Shown here: piece after piece, positions 15,185 to 27,597 of the stretch
Layout: each line of letters opens with the position of its first letter
Position numbering within the stretch: the first letter of the stretch is position 1
NCBI GenBank assembly: GCA_021827205.1
Contig: JAKAWV010000006.1
Coordinates: 22,868-86,867 of the forward strand
From: Pseudomonadota bacterium
GTDB taxonomy: Bacteria > Pseudomonadota > Gammaproteobacteria > Xanthomonadales > Rhodanobacteraceae
Length of the DNA: 64,000 bases
Direction of reading: 5' to 3'
The notes under the pieces: model-generated
Database searches by the model: none
What the model saw: the letters and a program-made list of their open reading frames with translations, nothing else
What the model was told of the DNA's origin: nothing
Program-made: the position numbers and the translations under genes

Positions 15185-16305
15185 GCGCAGCGCCGAATCT
15201 CGCGCTGCCCAGCGCGCGTTACGCCACGGGCGTCGCCGCACGGCACTGGCAGGATGACCCGGCGCAGCGCGCGGTGCTGCCGGTTTTTGATCGCCTGCAC
15301 GCGAAGTCCGGCGTGCGCTTCGCGCCGCGGCCGGGACTGCTGCGGCGCTTGGGTCAGCACCTGCGCGTTGGGTCAACGCCGACACCGCTGCGCGGCCTGT
15401 ATCTGTGGGGGCGCGTCGGGCGCGGCAAGACCTTTCTGATGGATTTGTTTTACGACGGCCTGCCCGCGGGCATCGCGGAGCGCTGGCACTTTCATCGCTT
15501 CATGGGCATGGTACACGACGAACTGACGCGCCTGGGGGGCGCGTCCGATCCGCTGCTGCGCATCGGCGCGCGCATCGGCGCACGCATCCGCGTGCTGTGT
15601 CTGGACGAGTTTCAGGTCAGCGACATCGGCGACGCCATGATTCTGACCGAATTGCTGCGCGGCCTCATCAATGCGGGCGTGACCCTGGTGACCACCTCCA
15701 ACACGCCGCCCGCCGGGCTGTATCGCGAGGGCTTGCAGCGCGCGCGCTTCGTGCCGGCGATCAAGCTGCTGCAGCAGCATTGCGAGGTCATCGAGCTGGC
15801 CAGCGCGCAGGACTGGCGCTTGCGCGCGCTCAAGCAGGCGCCGACCTGGCTGACACCGCTGGGCGCGCAGACCGAGCGCCGCCTGGAGCAGGTCTTCCAA
15901 CGCCTCGCGCACGGCGTGCGGGCCGAATGCGATGGCCGCATCGAGGTGCTCGGGCGCAGCATTGCGTGCAAGCGCGCCGCCGCGCAGGTGATCTGGTTCG
16001 ATTTCGATGCGCTGTGCGGTACTCAACGCGCGGTGGCCGATTACATCGAGATCGGCCGTGCGCACGATGCGGTGCTGATCTCGGCGGTGCCGCAGTTCAA
16101 TGTCGATCGCGAAGATCCGGCGCTGCGCTTCGTGCAGATGGTGGACGAGTTCTACGATCGTCGGGTCAAGCTGGTGTGCAGCGCCGCGGTGCCGATCATC
16201 GAGCTGTACGAGGGCGAGCGTCTGCGCGCCGAATTCGCGCGCGGCGAAAGCCGCCTGATCGAGATGCAGAGCGAGGACTATCTGGCGCGCGAACATCACG
16301 CTTGA
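15181..16305 (+). CDS. zapE: Cell division ATPase ZapE (AFG1 family)
   Basis: 374 residues from a GTG overlapping the previous stop. Walker A is WGRVGRGKTFLMDLFY (K83), Walker B CLDEFQVSDIGDA, and TTSNTPP and QMVDEFYDR follow, all typical of AFG1/ZapE ATPases. In E. coli ZapE associates with the Z ring late in division and destabilises FtsZ polymers. Length and motifs match the bacterial family. It may share a transcript with the hydrolase upstream. Confidence 0.9.
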   Translation: MSAAPNLALPSARYATGVAARHWQDDPAQRAVLPVFDRLHAKSGVRFAPRPGLLRRLGQHLRVGSTPTPLRGLYLWGRVGRGKTFLMDLFYDGLPAGIAERWHFHRFMGMVHDELTRLGGASDPLLRIGARIGARIRVLCLDEFQVSDIGDAMILTELLRGLINAGVTLVTTSNTPPAGLYREGLQRARFVPAIKLLQQHCEVIELASAQDWRLRALKQAPTWLTPLGAQTERRLEQVFQRLAHGVRAECDGRIEVLGRSIACKRAAAQVIWFDFDALCGTQRAVADYIEIGRAHDAVLISAVPQFNVDREDPALRFVQMVDEFYDRRVKLVCSAAVPIIELYEGERLRAEFARGESRLIEMQSEDYLAREHHA

Positions 16306-16387
16306 TGCGGGGTGGTTTGGAACGCGCGCCTGAATCAACGCCCGCGCGCCTGCGCCGCGTGGCGGCGACGCGCGTAGGCTTGCGCGC

Positions 16388-16834
16388 ATGATCTTGTTCA
16401 TCGCGCCCGCGTTGATCGCCGTCGTCGCCCGGCCGCAGCTTGATGCAGGGCTCGTCGCCGGCGTGCTGGCGCTGCATGTGTCGATCATTGTTTTCAACAT
16501 CGCCGGTCTGGTGCTGATTCCGCTGGGTGCGTGGCGCGGCTGGGCGTGGGTGCGCGAGCCGTGGTGGCGCAGCGCGCATTTGCTGGCACTGGCCGTGGTG
16601 GCGTTGCAGGCGGTGCTTGGGCGCGCGTGCTTTCTCACCCTCTGGCAGGACGATTTGCAGCACGCGACCGTGCGCACGCCGCTGATCCAGCATTGGGTCA
16701 ACCGGCTCATCTACTGGCCGCTGCCGATGGCATTTTTCAGCACCGTGTACGTGCTGGTGTTCCTGTATGTGGTGGTGCTGTGGTGGAAGTGGCCGCCGCG
16801 CCGCGCGTGGCGGCATCCAAACGCTCGGTCCTGA
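16388..16834 (+). CDS. DUF2784 membrane protein
   Basis: 148 residues with four hydrophobic segments (about 1-12, 18-48, 62-82 and 110-135). LGRACFLTLWQDDLQ and LIQHWVNRLIYW match the conserved loops of DUF2784, a small inner-membrane family without known function. It starts 82 bp after zapE and ends before the cobalamin riboswitch. It is probably transcribed with zapE or alone. Confidence 0.75.
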   Translation: MILFIAPALIAVVARPQLDAGLVAGVLALHVSIIVFNIAGLVLIPLGAWRGWAWVREPWWRSAHLLALAVVALQAVLGRACFLTLWQDDLQHATVRTPLIQHWVNRLIYWPLPMAFFSTVYVLVFLYVVVLWWKWPPRRAWRHPNARS

Positions 16835-16887
16835 GTCAGCACCACAAGATATTGGGTTGACCGGAGCGAACAAGCACACTATCTTGC

Positions 16888-17092
16888 GGTGGTCGGTGTC
16901 CGACCCTCGTCCAGGGTGCGGCTCAAAAGGGAATCCGGTGCGACTCCGGAGCTGCCCCGCAGCGGTCAGCGGAAACGAAACCCGCCACCAGGCACTGGGA
17001 TGCACGCATCCCGGGAAGCGGCGGGGATTAGGAGGGCAAGGCCCACAGCCCGCGCCCGCGTCCGCAAGCCCGAAGACCTGCCGACACACCGG
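16888..17092 (+). promoter_or_regulatory. Cobalamin riboswitch controlling nrdAB
   Basis: The leader contains the conserved blocks of the AdoCbl aptamer: GGGAATCCGGTGCGACTCCGG, GAGCTGCCCCGCAGCGGT, GGGAAGCGGCGGGG and the closing AAGCCCGAAGACCTGCCG. It lies about 200 nt before the nrdA start. Binding of the vitamin normally turns expression off. Such control of a B12-independent ribonucleotide reductase implies that the genome also encodes a B12-dependent NrdJ. The 17093-17289 expression platform is GC-rich with several possible hairpins. Confidence 0.9.
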
Positions 17093-17289
17093 GCCACGAG
17101 TCCGGCGGCTGTCGCAGGGTACGCGACGGCGGTCGGTGATGCTCAGGGTGTCGGTGCGGGTGGCCGCTTCCGCGGGGAAGCCGGTCGCAACCGAGACGCG
17201 CGAGCGTCCGCTGCGACTGTCTTCCGCTTTCCACCCACGGCCCTGCGCGCGGGCGCAGGTCATGCATCACCTTGCCGTCGGGGAACCTC

Positions 17290-19689
17290 ATGCAACTGCT
17301 CGATACCCAAACCGCCGCCGCACAGGCGGCCGCTGCCCAGCCTTTTTCGCTCACCCCGCCGCACGCGCCGGCGGGCATGCGCGTGACCAAGCGCAACGGC
17401 TCGCACGAAGCCGTGGACCTCGGCAAGATCGTGCGCGCGGTGACGCGCGCGGCGCAGGGCCTGCATGCGGTCGAGCCGCTGCAGGTGGCGCTGAAAACCA
17501 TCGGCGGCCTGTACGACGGTGCCAGCACGCGCGAGCTGGACGAACTGTCCATTCGCACCGCCGCCGCGCTGACCGCCGAGGAGCCCGAATATGGCCAGCT
17601 CGCCGCGCGCCTGCTCGGTCAGGTGATCGAGAAGGAAGTGCGTGGCCAGGATATCCAGGCGTATTCGCAAGCGATCGCGCGTGGCGCGCAACTGGGTCTG
17701 ATCAACGCCCGTCTGGCGGAATTCAGCGCCGCGCACGCGCGCAAGCTGGACGATGCCATCGATGTCGCGGCCACCGCGCGCTTCGAGTATTTCGGCCTGC
17801 GCACGCTGTACGACCGCTATCTGCTGCGCCATCCGGAAACGCGCCAGGTGCTGGAGACGCCGCAGTACTTTTTCATGCGCATCGCCTGCGCGCTGGGCGG
17901 TGGCGACATGGCCGAGACCCTGCTGCTGTATCGCGCGCTGGCCGATCTGGACTACCTGCCCAGTTCGCCGACGCTGTTCAACGCCGGCACCACGCATGAA
18001 CAGATGTCCTCGTGTTATCTGCTGGATTCGCCCGAGGATTCGCTCGAAGCGATTTACGCGCGTTACAGCGATGTCGCGCGACTGAGCAAGTTCGCCGGCG
18101 GCATCGGCCTCAGCTACAGCCGCGTGCGCGCGCAGGGCGCGCTGATCCGCGGCACCAACGGCCGCTCCAACGGCATCGTGCCGTGGCTGAAAACGCTGGA
18201 CGCCTCGGTCGCCGCAGTCAATCAAGGCGGGCGCCGCAAGGGTGCGTGCTGCGTCTATCTGGAGCCTTGGCACGCCGACATCGAGGATTTCCTGGAGCTG
18301 CGCGACAACACCGGCGACGAGGCGCGGCGCACGCACAACCTCAACCTGGCCAACTGGATCCCCGATCTGTTCATGCGGCGCGTCGAGCAGGACGCCGCGT
18401 GGTCGCTGTTCGATCCCAGGCAGATGCCGCAACTGGTCGACTTGTGGGGCGACGCGTTCACCCGCGCCTACGAGGAGGCCGAGGCGCGCGGTCTGGCCAA
18501 GCGCACGCTGCGGGCGCGCGCGCTGTATGCGCGCATGCTCCAGACCCTCGCCGAAACCGGCAACGGCTGGTTCACCTTCAAGGACCGCAGCAACGCCACC
18601 TGCAACCAGACCGCCGCCGGCGGCAACGTGGTGCACTTGTCGAATCTGTGCACCGAGATCCTGGAGGTGAGCACCGAGGCCGAGACCGCGGTATGCAACC
18701 TGGCCTCGATCAACCTCGCACAGCATGTGAATGACGATGGCGTCGACTTCGACAAGCTGGCGCGCAGCGTGGCGTTGGCGGTGCGCCAGCTCGATCGCGT
18801 GATCGACCTCAACTATTACCCGATCCCCGGCACGCGGCGCAGCAACGCGCGCTGGCGCCCGGTCGGTCTGGGCGTGATGGGTTTGCAGGACGTGTTCTTC
18901 AGGCTGCGTCTGGCGTTCGACTCGGACGCGGCGCGGGCACTGTCGACGCGCATCAGCGAAGAGATTTATTTCCACGCCCTGCGCAGCTCGTGCATGCTGG
19001 CCGAGCAGTGCGGCGCGCATGAGGCCTTTGCCGACACGCGCGCGGCGCAGGGCGAATTGCAGTTCGACTACTGGCCGGAGGCGCAACCGCAGGACGCCGC
19101 GCGCTGGGCTGAGCTGCGCGCGCGCATCCGCGCGCACGGGCTGCGCAACAGTTTGCTTATCGCCATCGCGCCCACCGCCACGATTGCCTCGATCGCCGGC
19201 TGCTACGAGTGCATCGAGCCGCAGATCAGCAACCTGTTCAAGCGCGAGACGCTGTCCGGCGATTTTCTGGTGATCAACCGTTATCTGGTGGAGGAGCTCA
19301 AGCAGTTGGGCTTGTGGACCGCCGCGATGCGCGATGCGATCAAGCGCGCCGAGGGTTCGATCCAGGGCATCAGCGAAATTCCCGCGCCGCTGCGGCAGAT
19401 TTATCGCACGGTGTGGGAGTTGCCGCAGAAGGCGTTGATCGAGCTCGCCACCGCGCGCGGCGCGTATGTCGATCAAAGCCAGTCGCTCAATCTGTTCATG
19501 GCCACGCCCAATCTGGGGCAGATGTCCTCGATGTACATGTACGCGTGGAAGCGTGGTCTGAAAACGACTTACTATCTGCGCTCACGCCCGGCCACGCGCA
19601 TCGCGCAGACCACGGTCAGCAGCGCCGCACCGGTACAGGCCGTGGCCTGCTCGCTGGAAAACCCGGAGCACTGCGATGCCTGCCAGTGA
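17290..19689 (+). CDS. nrdA: Ribonucleoside-diphosphate reductase class Ia, alpha subunit
   Basis: 799 residues. The ATG at 17290 follows GGGGA by a normal distance; a TTG 18 bp upstream is less likely. An ATP-cone (MRVTKRNGSHEAVDLGKIV) forms the allosteric N-terminus. Catalytic elements include SSCYLLD (redox cysteine), NLCTE (thiyl radical cysteine and acid), and ETAVCNLASINL. A C-terminal CDAC pair is the shuttle dithiol reduced by thioredoxin or glutaredoxin. The enzyme reduces NDPs to dNDPs with the beta subunit encoded by the overlapping nrdB. Upstream lies a cobalamin riboswitch, so it is likely expressed when B12 is low. Confidence 0.95.
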   Translation: MQLLDTQTAAAQAAAAQPFSLTPPHAPAGMRVTKRNGSHEAVDLGKIVRAVTRAAQGLHAVEPLQVALKTIGGLYDGASTRELDELSIRTAAALTAEEPEYGQLAARLLGQVIEKEVRGQDIQAYSQAIARGAQLGLINARLAEFSAAHARKLDDAIDVAATARFEYFGLRTLYDRYLLRHPETRQVLETPQYFFMRIACALGGGDMAETLLLYRALADLDYLPSSPTLFNAGTTHEQMSSCYLLDSPEDSLEAIYARYSDVARLSKFAGGIGLSYSRVRAQGALIRGTNGRSNGIVPWLKTLDASVAAVNQGGRRKGACCVYLEPWHADIEDFLELRDNTGDEARRTHNLNLANWIPDLFMRRVEQDAAWSLFDPRQMPQLVDLWGDAFTRAYEEAEARGLAKRTLRARALYARMLQTLAETGNGWFTFKDRSNATCNQTAAGGNVVHLSNLCTEILEVSTEAETAVCNLASINLAQHVNDDGVDFDKLARSVALAVRQLDRVIDLNYYPIPGTRRSNARWRPVGLGVMGLQDVFFRLRLAFDSDAARALSTRISEEIYFHALRSSCMLAEQCGAHEAFADTRAAQGELQFDYWPEAQPQDAARWAELRARIRAHGLRNSLLIAIAPTATIASIAGCYECIEPQISNLFKRETLSGDFLVINRYLVEELKQLGLWTAAMRDAIKRAEGSIQGISEIPAPLRQIYRTVWELPQKALIELATARGAYVDQSQSLNLFMATPNLGQMSSMYMYAWKRGLKTTYYLRSRPATRIAQTTVSSAAPVQAVACSLENPEHCDACQ

Positions 19690-20740
19690 CCTCGACGCGA
19701 GCCCCGCGATGACTGCCGCCGCGGCCGCACCGACGCCCGCGCGCCTGCTCGATCCCGGCTTCGCGCTCACCCTGCGCCCGATGCGTTATCCGGCGTTCTA
19801 CGACATGTACCGTGCCGCGATACGCAACACCTGGACCGTCGAGGAAGTCGATTTCTCCGGCGATGTGGTGGATTTGCGCCAGCGCATGAGCCCCGCCGAG
19901 CGGCATCTTATCGAGCGTCTGGTGGCGTTTTTCGCCACCGGCGATTCGATCGTGTCCAACAACCTCGTGCTGAATCTGTACACGCACATCAATGCTCCCG
20001 AGGCGCGCATGTATCTCTCGCGCCAGCTCTACGAGGAGGCGCTGCACGTGCAGTTTTATCTGACCCTGCTGGATACTTATCTGCCCGATGCGCGGGCGCG
20101 GCAGGACGCCTTCGCCGCGGTGCAGAACATCCCATCGATCGCGCACAAGGCCGCGTTCTGCTTCAAGTGGATGGACTCGGTGCGGGATTTGCGGCGCCTG
20201 GACACGCACGCGCAGCGGCGCCAGTTCCTGCTCAACCTGATCTGTTTCGCGGCCTGCATCGAGGGGTTGTTTTTCTTCGCCGCCTTCGCCTACGTGTATT
20301 TTCTGCGCGCGCGCGGCCTGCTGCATGGCCTGGCCGGCGGCACCAATTGGGTGTTCCGCGACGAGTCCTGCCACATGGCGTTTGCCTTCGAGGTGATCGC
20401 CACGGTGCGCCGCGAACAGCCCGAGCTGTTCGATGCATCGCTCGAAACCGAGGTACGCGGCATGCTGGCCGAGGCCATCGACTGCGAGGCGCAGTTCGCC
20501 GCCGATGTGCTCTCCGGCGGCGTGGCGGGGCTGTCGCTGACGCAGATGCGCCAGTACCTCGAATACGTGGCCGACCGGCGCCTGCGCCTGTTGGGCTACG
20601 CGCCGCAGTATGGCGCCGGCAATCCATTCGCCTTCATGGACCTGCAGGACGTGCAGGAGCTGACCAACTTCTTCGAGCGGCGCGTGTCCTCGTATCAGGT
20701 CGGCGTCGGCGGCGAGCTGGTGTTCGATGCCGCCTTCTGA
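19676..20740 (+). CDS. nrdB: Ribonucleoside-diphosphate reductase class I, beta subunit
   Basis: 354 residues, start 14 bp inside nrdA with GGAG upstream. Metal ligands fit the family: D90 (GDSIVSN), E121 and H124 in YEEALHVQFY, then EG in CIEGLFFF and DESCHMAF. The radical tyrosine is Y128, four residues after H124, the same spacing as Y122 in E. coli NrdB, so it is a tyrosyl-radical type. It assembles the diferric cofactor and drives NrdA. The last 14 bp overlap a thioesterase fragment. Confidence 0.95.
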   Translation: MPASDLDASPAMTAAAAAPTPARLLDPGFALTLRPMRYPAFYDMYRAAIRNTWTVEEVDFSGDVVDLRQRMSPAERHLIERLVAFFATGDSIVSNNLVLNLYTHINAPEARMYLSRQLYEEALHVQFYLTLLDTYLPDARARQDAFAAVQNIPSIAHKAAFCFKWMDSVRDLRRLDTHAQRRQFLLNLICFAACIEGLFFFAAFAYVYFLRARGLLHGLAGGTNWVFRDESCHMAFAFEVIATVRREQPELFDASLETEVRGMLAEAIDCEAQFAADVLSGGVAGLSLTQMRQYLEYVADRRLRLLGYAPQYGAGNPFAFMDLQDVQELTNFFERRVSSYQVGVGGELVFDAAF

Positions 20741-20909
20741 GGCGACCCTCACCGGGATGGTGTTTGCGCATCACGCCAACGTCCTCGGCACGCGGTTCGG
20801 CGGCCAGGTGCTGGCGGGGAAAGCTGCGTTGATCGCCGCCGTGTGTCGGACGAGCCCCAACGACCTGGTCGTTCGCTCGAAGAATTTTATCTTGTTGAAT
20901 GCAAATTGA
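20727..20909 (+). pseudogene. 5' fragment of an acyl-CoA thioesterase (hotdog fold)
   Basis: The frame reads MVFAHHANVLGTRFGGQVLA and RSKNFIL before a stop. GTRFGGQVLA matches the start of YciA/BFIT-type acyl-CoA thioesterases (usually GTLFGGQ), and about two thirds of the domain are missing. It starts inside the end of nrdB. It is most likely the remnant of a deleted gene; the match is short. Confidence 0.45.
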
Positions 20910-21066
20910 TATGAAGCCCGCTCGCAACACGCGAGCCTGAACGAGCCGGCCACGCGCATGCAACTATCGTGTGCGCGCAGTGTCAGAAACCTATTCTGCG
21001 ACTGTCGATTGATTCCGATTGCCTCGTTCCGAGCGCAGCATCCGGTCGCGCGTGATGGGGTACGCC

Positions 21067-23115
21067 ATGTCCGATGCCATCGACCAGCTCTGCATCAACA
21101 CCCTGCGTTTCCTGGCACTCGATGCCGTGCAAAAGGCCAACAGCGGCCATCCCGGCATGCCGCTGGGCGCCGCGCCGATGGCCTACGTGCTGTGGCAACG
21201 CTGGCTCAAGCACAACCCTGTCGACCCGCACTGGTTCAATCGCGACCGCTTCGTGCTCTCCGCCGGGCATGGCTCGGCACTGCTCTACGGCCTGCTGCAT
21301 CTGAGCGGCTACGCGCTCAGCATCGAGGATCTCAAGCAGTTCCGGCAATGGGGCAGCAAGACGCCGGGCCACCCCGAACGCGGCCACACCCCGGGCGTGG
21401 AGGTGACCACCGGACCACTGGGCCAGGGCATCGCCAACGCCGTCGGCATGGCCATCGCCGAGGCGCATCTGGCGGCCTGCTACAACCGCGATGGCCACAC
21501 GCCGGTCGATCACCACACCTACGCCATCGTCGGCGACGGCGACCTGATGGAAGGTGTCGCCGCCGAAGCCGCCTCACTGGCCGGTCATCTGCGCCTGGGC
21601 AAGCTCATCTGCCTGTATGACGACAATCACGTGACGCTGGCCGCGGGCACCGACATCAGCTTCACCGAGGATCGCTTGGCGCGTTTCGCGGCCTATGGCT
21701 GGCATACCATACAGGTCGCGGATGGCAACGATCTGGCCGCCATCGATGCGGCGCTGCAGGCGGCGCACGCGGACACGGCGCGCCCGTCGCTGATCGCGGT
21801 GCGCACGCATATCGGTTACGGCTCGCCCGAGCAGGACAGCTTCAAGGCGCACGGCGCACCGCTGAGCGACGAGGACGTGCGCCGCACCAAGCAGGCGCTG
21901 GGCTGGCCGCAGCAGCCGACGTTCCACATTCCCGATGCCGCCCTGCACGCTTGGCGCGAGGCCGCGGCGCGCGGCCGCGAGGCGCAAGCCGCGTGGCAGA
22001 AAGTCCTGGCTGATTATGTCGCGGCGTATCCCGGGCCGGGCGCTGAATTGCAGCGGCGCTTGTCCGGCGCGCTGCCCGCCGACTGGGCCAGGACGCTGCC
22101 GCAATTCGCCGCGGATGCACGCGGTCAGGCCACGCGCGTGTCGTCGGGCAAGGTGCTCAACGCCATCGCCGCGCAGTTGCCGGAGCTGTTTGGCGGTTCC
22201 GCGGATCTGGATCCCTCGACCAAGACCGCGCTGCTGAGCTGCGGTGATTTCAATCCGACCGCGATCGCGGGGACTGATTTGCAGGGCTCGGATTCCGCTG
22301 GCTGGAGCCCGGCCGGGCGCAACCTGCACTTCGGCGTGCGCGAACACGCCATGGGCGCGGTGGCCAACGGTTTGGCGGTGCACGGCGGCGTGTTGCCGTT
22401 CACCGCGACGTTCATGATCTTCTCCGACTACATGCGCCCGCCCATGCGTCTGGCGGCGTTGATGCGGCTGCACGTGATCTTCGTCTTCACCCACGACAGT
22501 CTGGCGGTGGGCGAGGATGGCCCCACGCATCAGCCGGTCGAGCAACTGGCCAATCTGCGCGCGGTGCCGGGCCTGATCGTGATACGCCCGTGCGATGCCA
22601 ACGAAACCGTGGCGGCGTGGCGCGTGGCCGTGGAAGCGCGCGATCAGCCGCTGGTGCTGGTGTTTTCGCGCCAGGATTTGCCGGTGCTCGATCGCAGCCG
22701 CTACGCCCCCGCGGAGGGTTTGCGCCAAGGCGCCTACGTACTGCGCGAGGCCGCCGCCGGCACGCCGCAGTTGATCCTCATCGCCAGCGGCTCCGAGGTG
22801 CACCTGATCGTCGCAGCCGCCGAACGTTTGCACGCGCAGGGCATCGCCGTGCGCTGCGTGTCCATGCCCAGTTGGGAGCTGTTCGAGGCGCAGCCGCAGA
22901 CCGTGCGCGATGCCGTGCTGCCGCCGGCGGTGCGCGCGCGTTTGGCGGTCGAGACGGGCGTCAGCCAGGGCTGGTCGCGCTACGTGGGCGATGCCGGCGC
23001 GGTGCTCGGCGTGGACCGTTTTGGCGCGTCGGCGCCGGCGCCGCGCCTGCTGCAGGAATACGGATTTACCGTGGAGCACATCTGCGCGCGCGCGCTGGCC
23101 TTGCTCGACAAGTAG
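21067..23115 (+). CDS. tkt: Transketolase
   Basis: 682 residues from the ATG giving [20 protein letters not shown], the usual start. Thiamine diphosphate binding is seen in VGDGDLMEG with N at [18 protein letters not shown], and the catalytic [12 protein letters not shown]. It moves two-carbon units between sugar phosphates in the non-oxidative pentose phosphate pathway. It opens a co-directional operon that also codes for transaldolase, Pgi-kinase, Gnd, Zwf and glucan enzymes, and transaldolase starts 68 bp downstream. An A/T-rich patch at about 20880-20915 may hold the promoter. Confidence 0.95.
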   Translation: MSDAIDQLCINTLRFLALDAVQKANSGHPGMPLGAAPMAYVLWQRWLKHNPVDPHWFNRDRFVLSAGHGSALLYGLLHLSGYALSIEDLKQFRQWGSKTPGHPERGHTPGVEVTTGPLGQGIANAVGMAIAEAHLAACYNRDGHTPVDHHTYAIVGDGDLMEGVAAEAASLAGHLRLGKLICLYDDNHVTLAAGTDISFTEDRLARFAAYGWHTIQVADGNDLAAIDAALQAAHADTARPSLIAVRTHIGYGSPEQDSFKAHGAPLSDEDVRRTKQALGWPQQPTFHIPDAALHAWREAAARGREAQAAWQKVLADYVAAYPGPGAELQRRLSGALPADWARTLPQFAADARGQATRVSSGKVLNAIAAQLPELFGGSADLDPSTKTALLSCGDFNPTAIAGTDLQGSDSAGWSPAGRNLHFGVREHAMGAVANGLAVHGGVLPFTATFMIFSDYMRPPMRLAALMRLHVIFVFTHDSLAVGEDGPTHQPVEQLANLRAVPGLIVIRPCDANETVAAWRVAVEARDQPLVLVFSRQDLPVLDRSRYAPAEGLRQGAYVLREAAAGTPQLILIASGSEVHLIVAAAERLHAQGIAVRCVSMPSWELFEAQPQTVRDAVLPPAVRARLAVETGVSQGWSRYVGDAGAVLGVDRFGASAPAPRLLQEYGFTVEHICARALALLDK

Positions 23116-23183
23116 CGTGCGGCACGGGCAACAAGGGCGCGCGTCCGATGCGGGCGTGGCGCCATACATTCCGGAGGATCGAC

Positions 23184-24253
23184 GTGGCAGACATCGCTAG
23201 CGCATTGGTGCAGGCAGGACAGAGTTTCTGGCTCGACAACATCACCCGCGCGCTGCTGCGCGACGGCGGCTTGGCGCGTTACCGCGATACAGCGGGCGTC
23301 AGCGGCCTGACCTCCAACCCGACGATTTTCGAGCACGCCATCCGCAACAGCTCCGATTACGACGCGGCGATTCGCGCGGCCGGCGACAAGGATCCAGAGG
23401 CGGTGTTTTTCGATCTGGCGCTGGAGGATTTGCGCGCCGCGGCCGAATTGTTCGCGCCGCTGCACGCGCGCACAGGCGGCGTGGACGGCTGGGTGTCGCT
23501 GGAAGTCTCGCCGCTGCTGGCCGACGATGCCGCGGGCACGATCGCGCAGGCCACGGTGCTGCATGCGCGCGCCGCTACGCCCAATCTGTACATCAAGGTG
23601 CCGGGCACGCGCGCCGGCATCGAAGCCATCGAAACGCTGATCCATCGCGGCGTGCCGATCAACGTCACCCTGCTGTTTTCGACGCAGCAGTATCGCGCCG
23701 CGGCCGAGGCCTGGATGCGTGGACTGGAGCGTCGCGAGCGCGATGGCCTGGCGCTGGATGTGGCTTCGGTGGCCTCGGTGTTCATCAGCCGCTGGGACGT
23801 CAAGGTAGCCGACAAGGTGCCCGCCGAGTTGCGCAACCGGCTCGGGCTGGCCGTGGCCGCGCAGATTTATCGCGCCTATCTGGATGTGCTGGGTTCGGCG
23901 CGCATGCAGCGTCTGATGAATCGCGGCGCGCGTCCACAGCGTCTGCTCTGGGCCAGCACCGGCACGAAAGACCCGCGGGCCAGCGACACGCTGTATGTCG
24001 ATCATTTGATCGCGCCGCTGAGCGTCAACACCATGCCGGAAAAGACCCTGCTGGCCGCGCTCGATCACGGCACGTTCGATGCGCCGATGGCGACCACGGG
24101 CGACGCGCATGAGCGTGAGCTGCAGCGCTTTGCCGCGCTGGGCCTGGCGGTCGAACCGCTGGGGCAGACCTTGCAGCAAGAGGGCGCCGCGGCGTTCGTG
24201 GCCTCGTGGAATTCGCTGCTGCAAAGCATCGCCCAGCGCATGGGGAAAGCGTC

Positions 24254-24257
<4 letters not shown>
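23184..24257 (+). CDS. tal: Transaldolase
   Basis: 357 residues from a GTG preceded by [19 protein letters not shown] is the substrate loop and LYIKVPGT carries the Schiff-base lysine; NVTLLFS and [13 protein letters not shown] follow. It belongs to the longer Tal subfamily common in actinobacteria, cyanobacteria and xanthomonads. It interconverts sedoheptulose-7-P plus glyceraldehyde-3-P with erythrose-4-P plus fructose-6-P. Its TGA overlaps the start of the Pgi-kinase fusion (ATGA), so the products are made together. Confidence 0.93.
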
Positions 24258-26544
<2,287 letters not shown>

Positions 26545-26548
<4 letters not shown>

Positions 26549-27597
26549 GCAAGGCTTCGGCAAAGAGGGATGGACTGCAACTGGGCTTCATCGGCCTCGG
26601 CCGCATGGGCCTGAACATGGCCGCGCGCCTGCACCACGGCGGCATTGCCTGCGTCGGTTACGACGCCAACGCCAAGGCGCGTGCTGCAGTGCGCGAGGCC
26701 GGCGCGCAGGCGGCGGCTTCGCTGCGCGCGCTGGTCGTGGCATTGCCGGCGCCGCGCGCGGTGTGGCTGATGGTGCCAGCCGGCGCGGTCGATGCCGTGC
26801 TCGACGAACTGCTGCCGCTGCTGTCCAGGGGCGACTGCGTGATCGACGGCGGCAACTCGCACTACGTCGAGGATCTGCGCCGCGCCGAGCGTCTGCGCAA
26901 GGCTGGAATCGACCACATGGACGTCGGCGTCAGCGGCGGCGTGTGGGGCCGTGAGCGCGGCTACTGCCTGATGATTGGCGGCTCCAAGCGCGCATTCGCC
27001 CGCCTCGAACCCGCCTTCGCGGTGCTGGCGCCGGGGGTGGATTCCGCGCCGCGCAGCGCCGGGCGCAAGGGCAAGCCGGACATGGCCGAACAGGGTTATC
27101 TGCACTGCGGACCCAACGGCGCCGGGCACTTCGTCAAGATGGTGCACAACGGCATCGAGTACGCGGTGATGGCCGCCTACGCCGAGGGCTTCAACGTGCT
27201 GCGCCACGCCAATGCCGGCAGCGGCGCCCAGCAGGCCGATGCCGAGACCACGCCGCTGGAGAATCCCGAGCGCTATCGCTACGAGCTGCGCCTGGCCGAG
27301 ATCGCCGAACTGTGGCGGCGCGGCACGGTGATCGGCTCCTGGCTGCTGGACCTGACCGCCGAAGAGCTGTTGCAGGACGACGCGCTGAAGTCCTACGCGG
27401 GCCGCGTATCCGATTCCGGCGAAGGTCGCTGGACGCTGCAGGCCGCCATCGACGAGGGCGTGCCGGCCACGCAACTCGCGGCGGCGCTGTTCGCGCGTTT
27501 CTCCTCGCGCGGCAACGCGCTGTACGCCAATCAGGTGATGTCGGCCATGCGCCACGCCTTTGGTGGTCACGCCGAGAAATCGGCCGGGGGGAAGTGA
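26545..27597 (+). CDS. gnd: 6-Phosphogluconate dehydrogenase, decarboxylating, short type
   Basis: 350 residues, start in an ATGA overlap. [16 protein letters not shown] is the N-terminal NAD(P)-binding signature; [23 protein letters not shown] and the catalytic [11 protein letters not shown] are typical. The short form (about 330-350 residues rather than 470) is the GndA/YqeC type, often NAD-preferring. It makes ribulose-5-P and CO2 from 6-phosphogluconate. Its TGA overlaps the zwf GTG, so these two oxidative steps are translationally coupled. Confidence 0.93.

Noticed and set aside
20883-20915. Promoter of the transketolase operon
   Set aside because: The patch is AT-rich but no pair of -35/-10 hexamers at suitable spacing could be picked with confidence.
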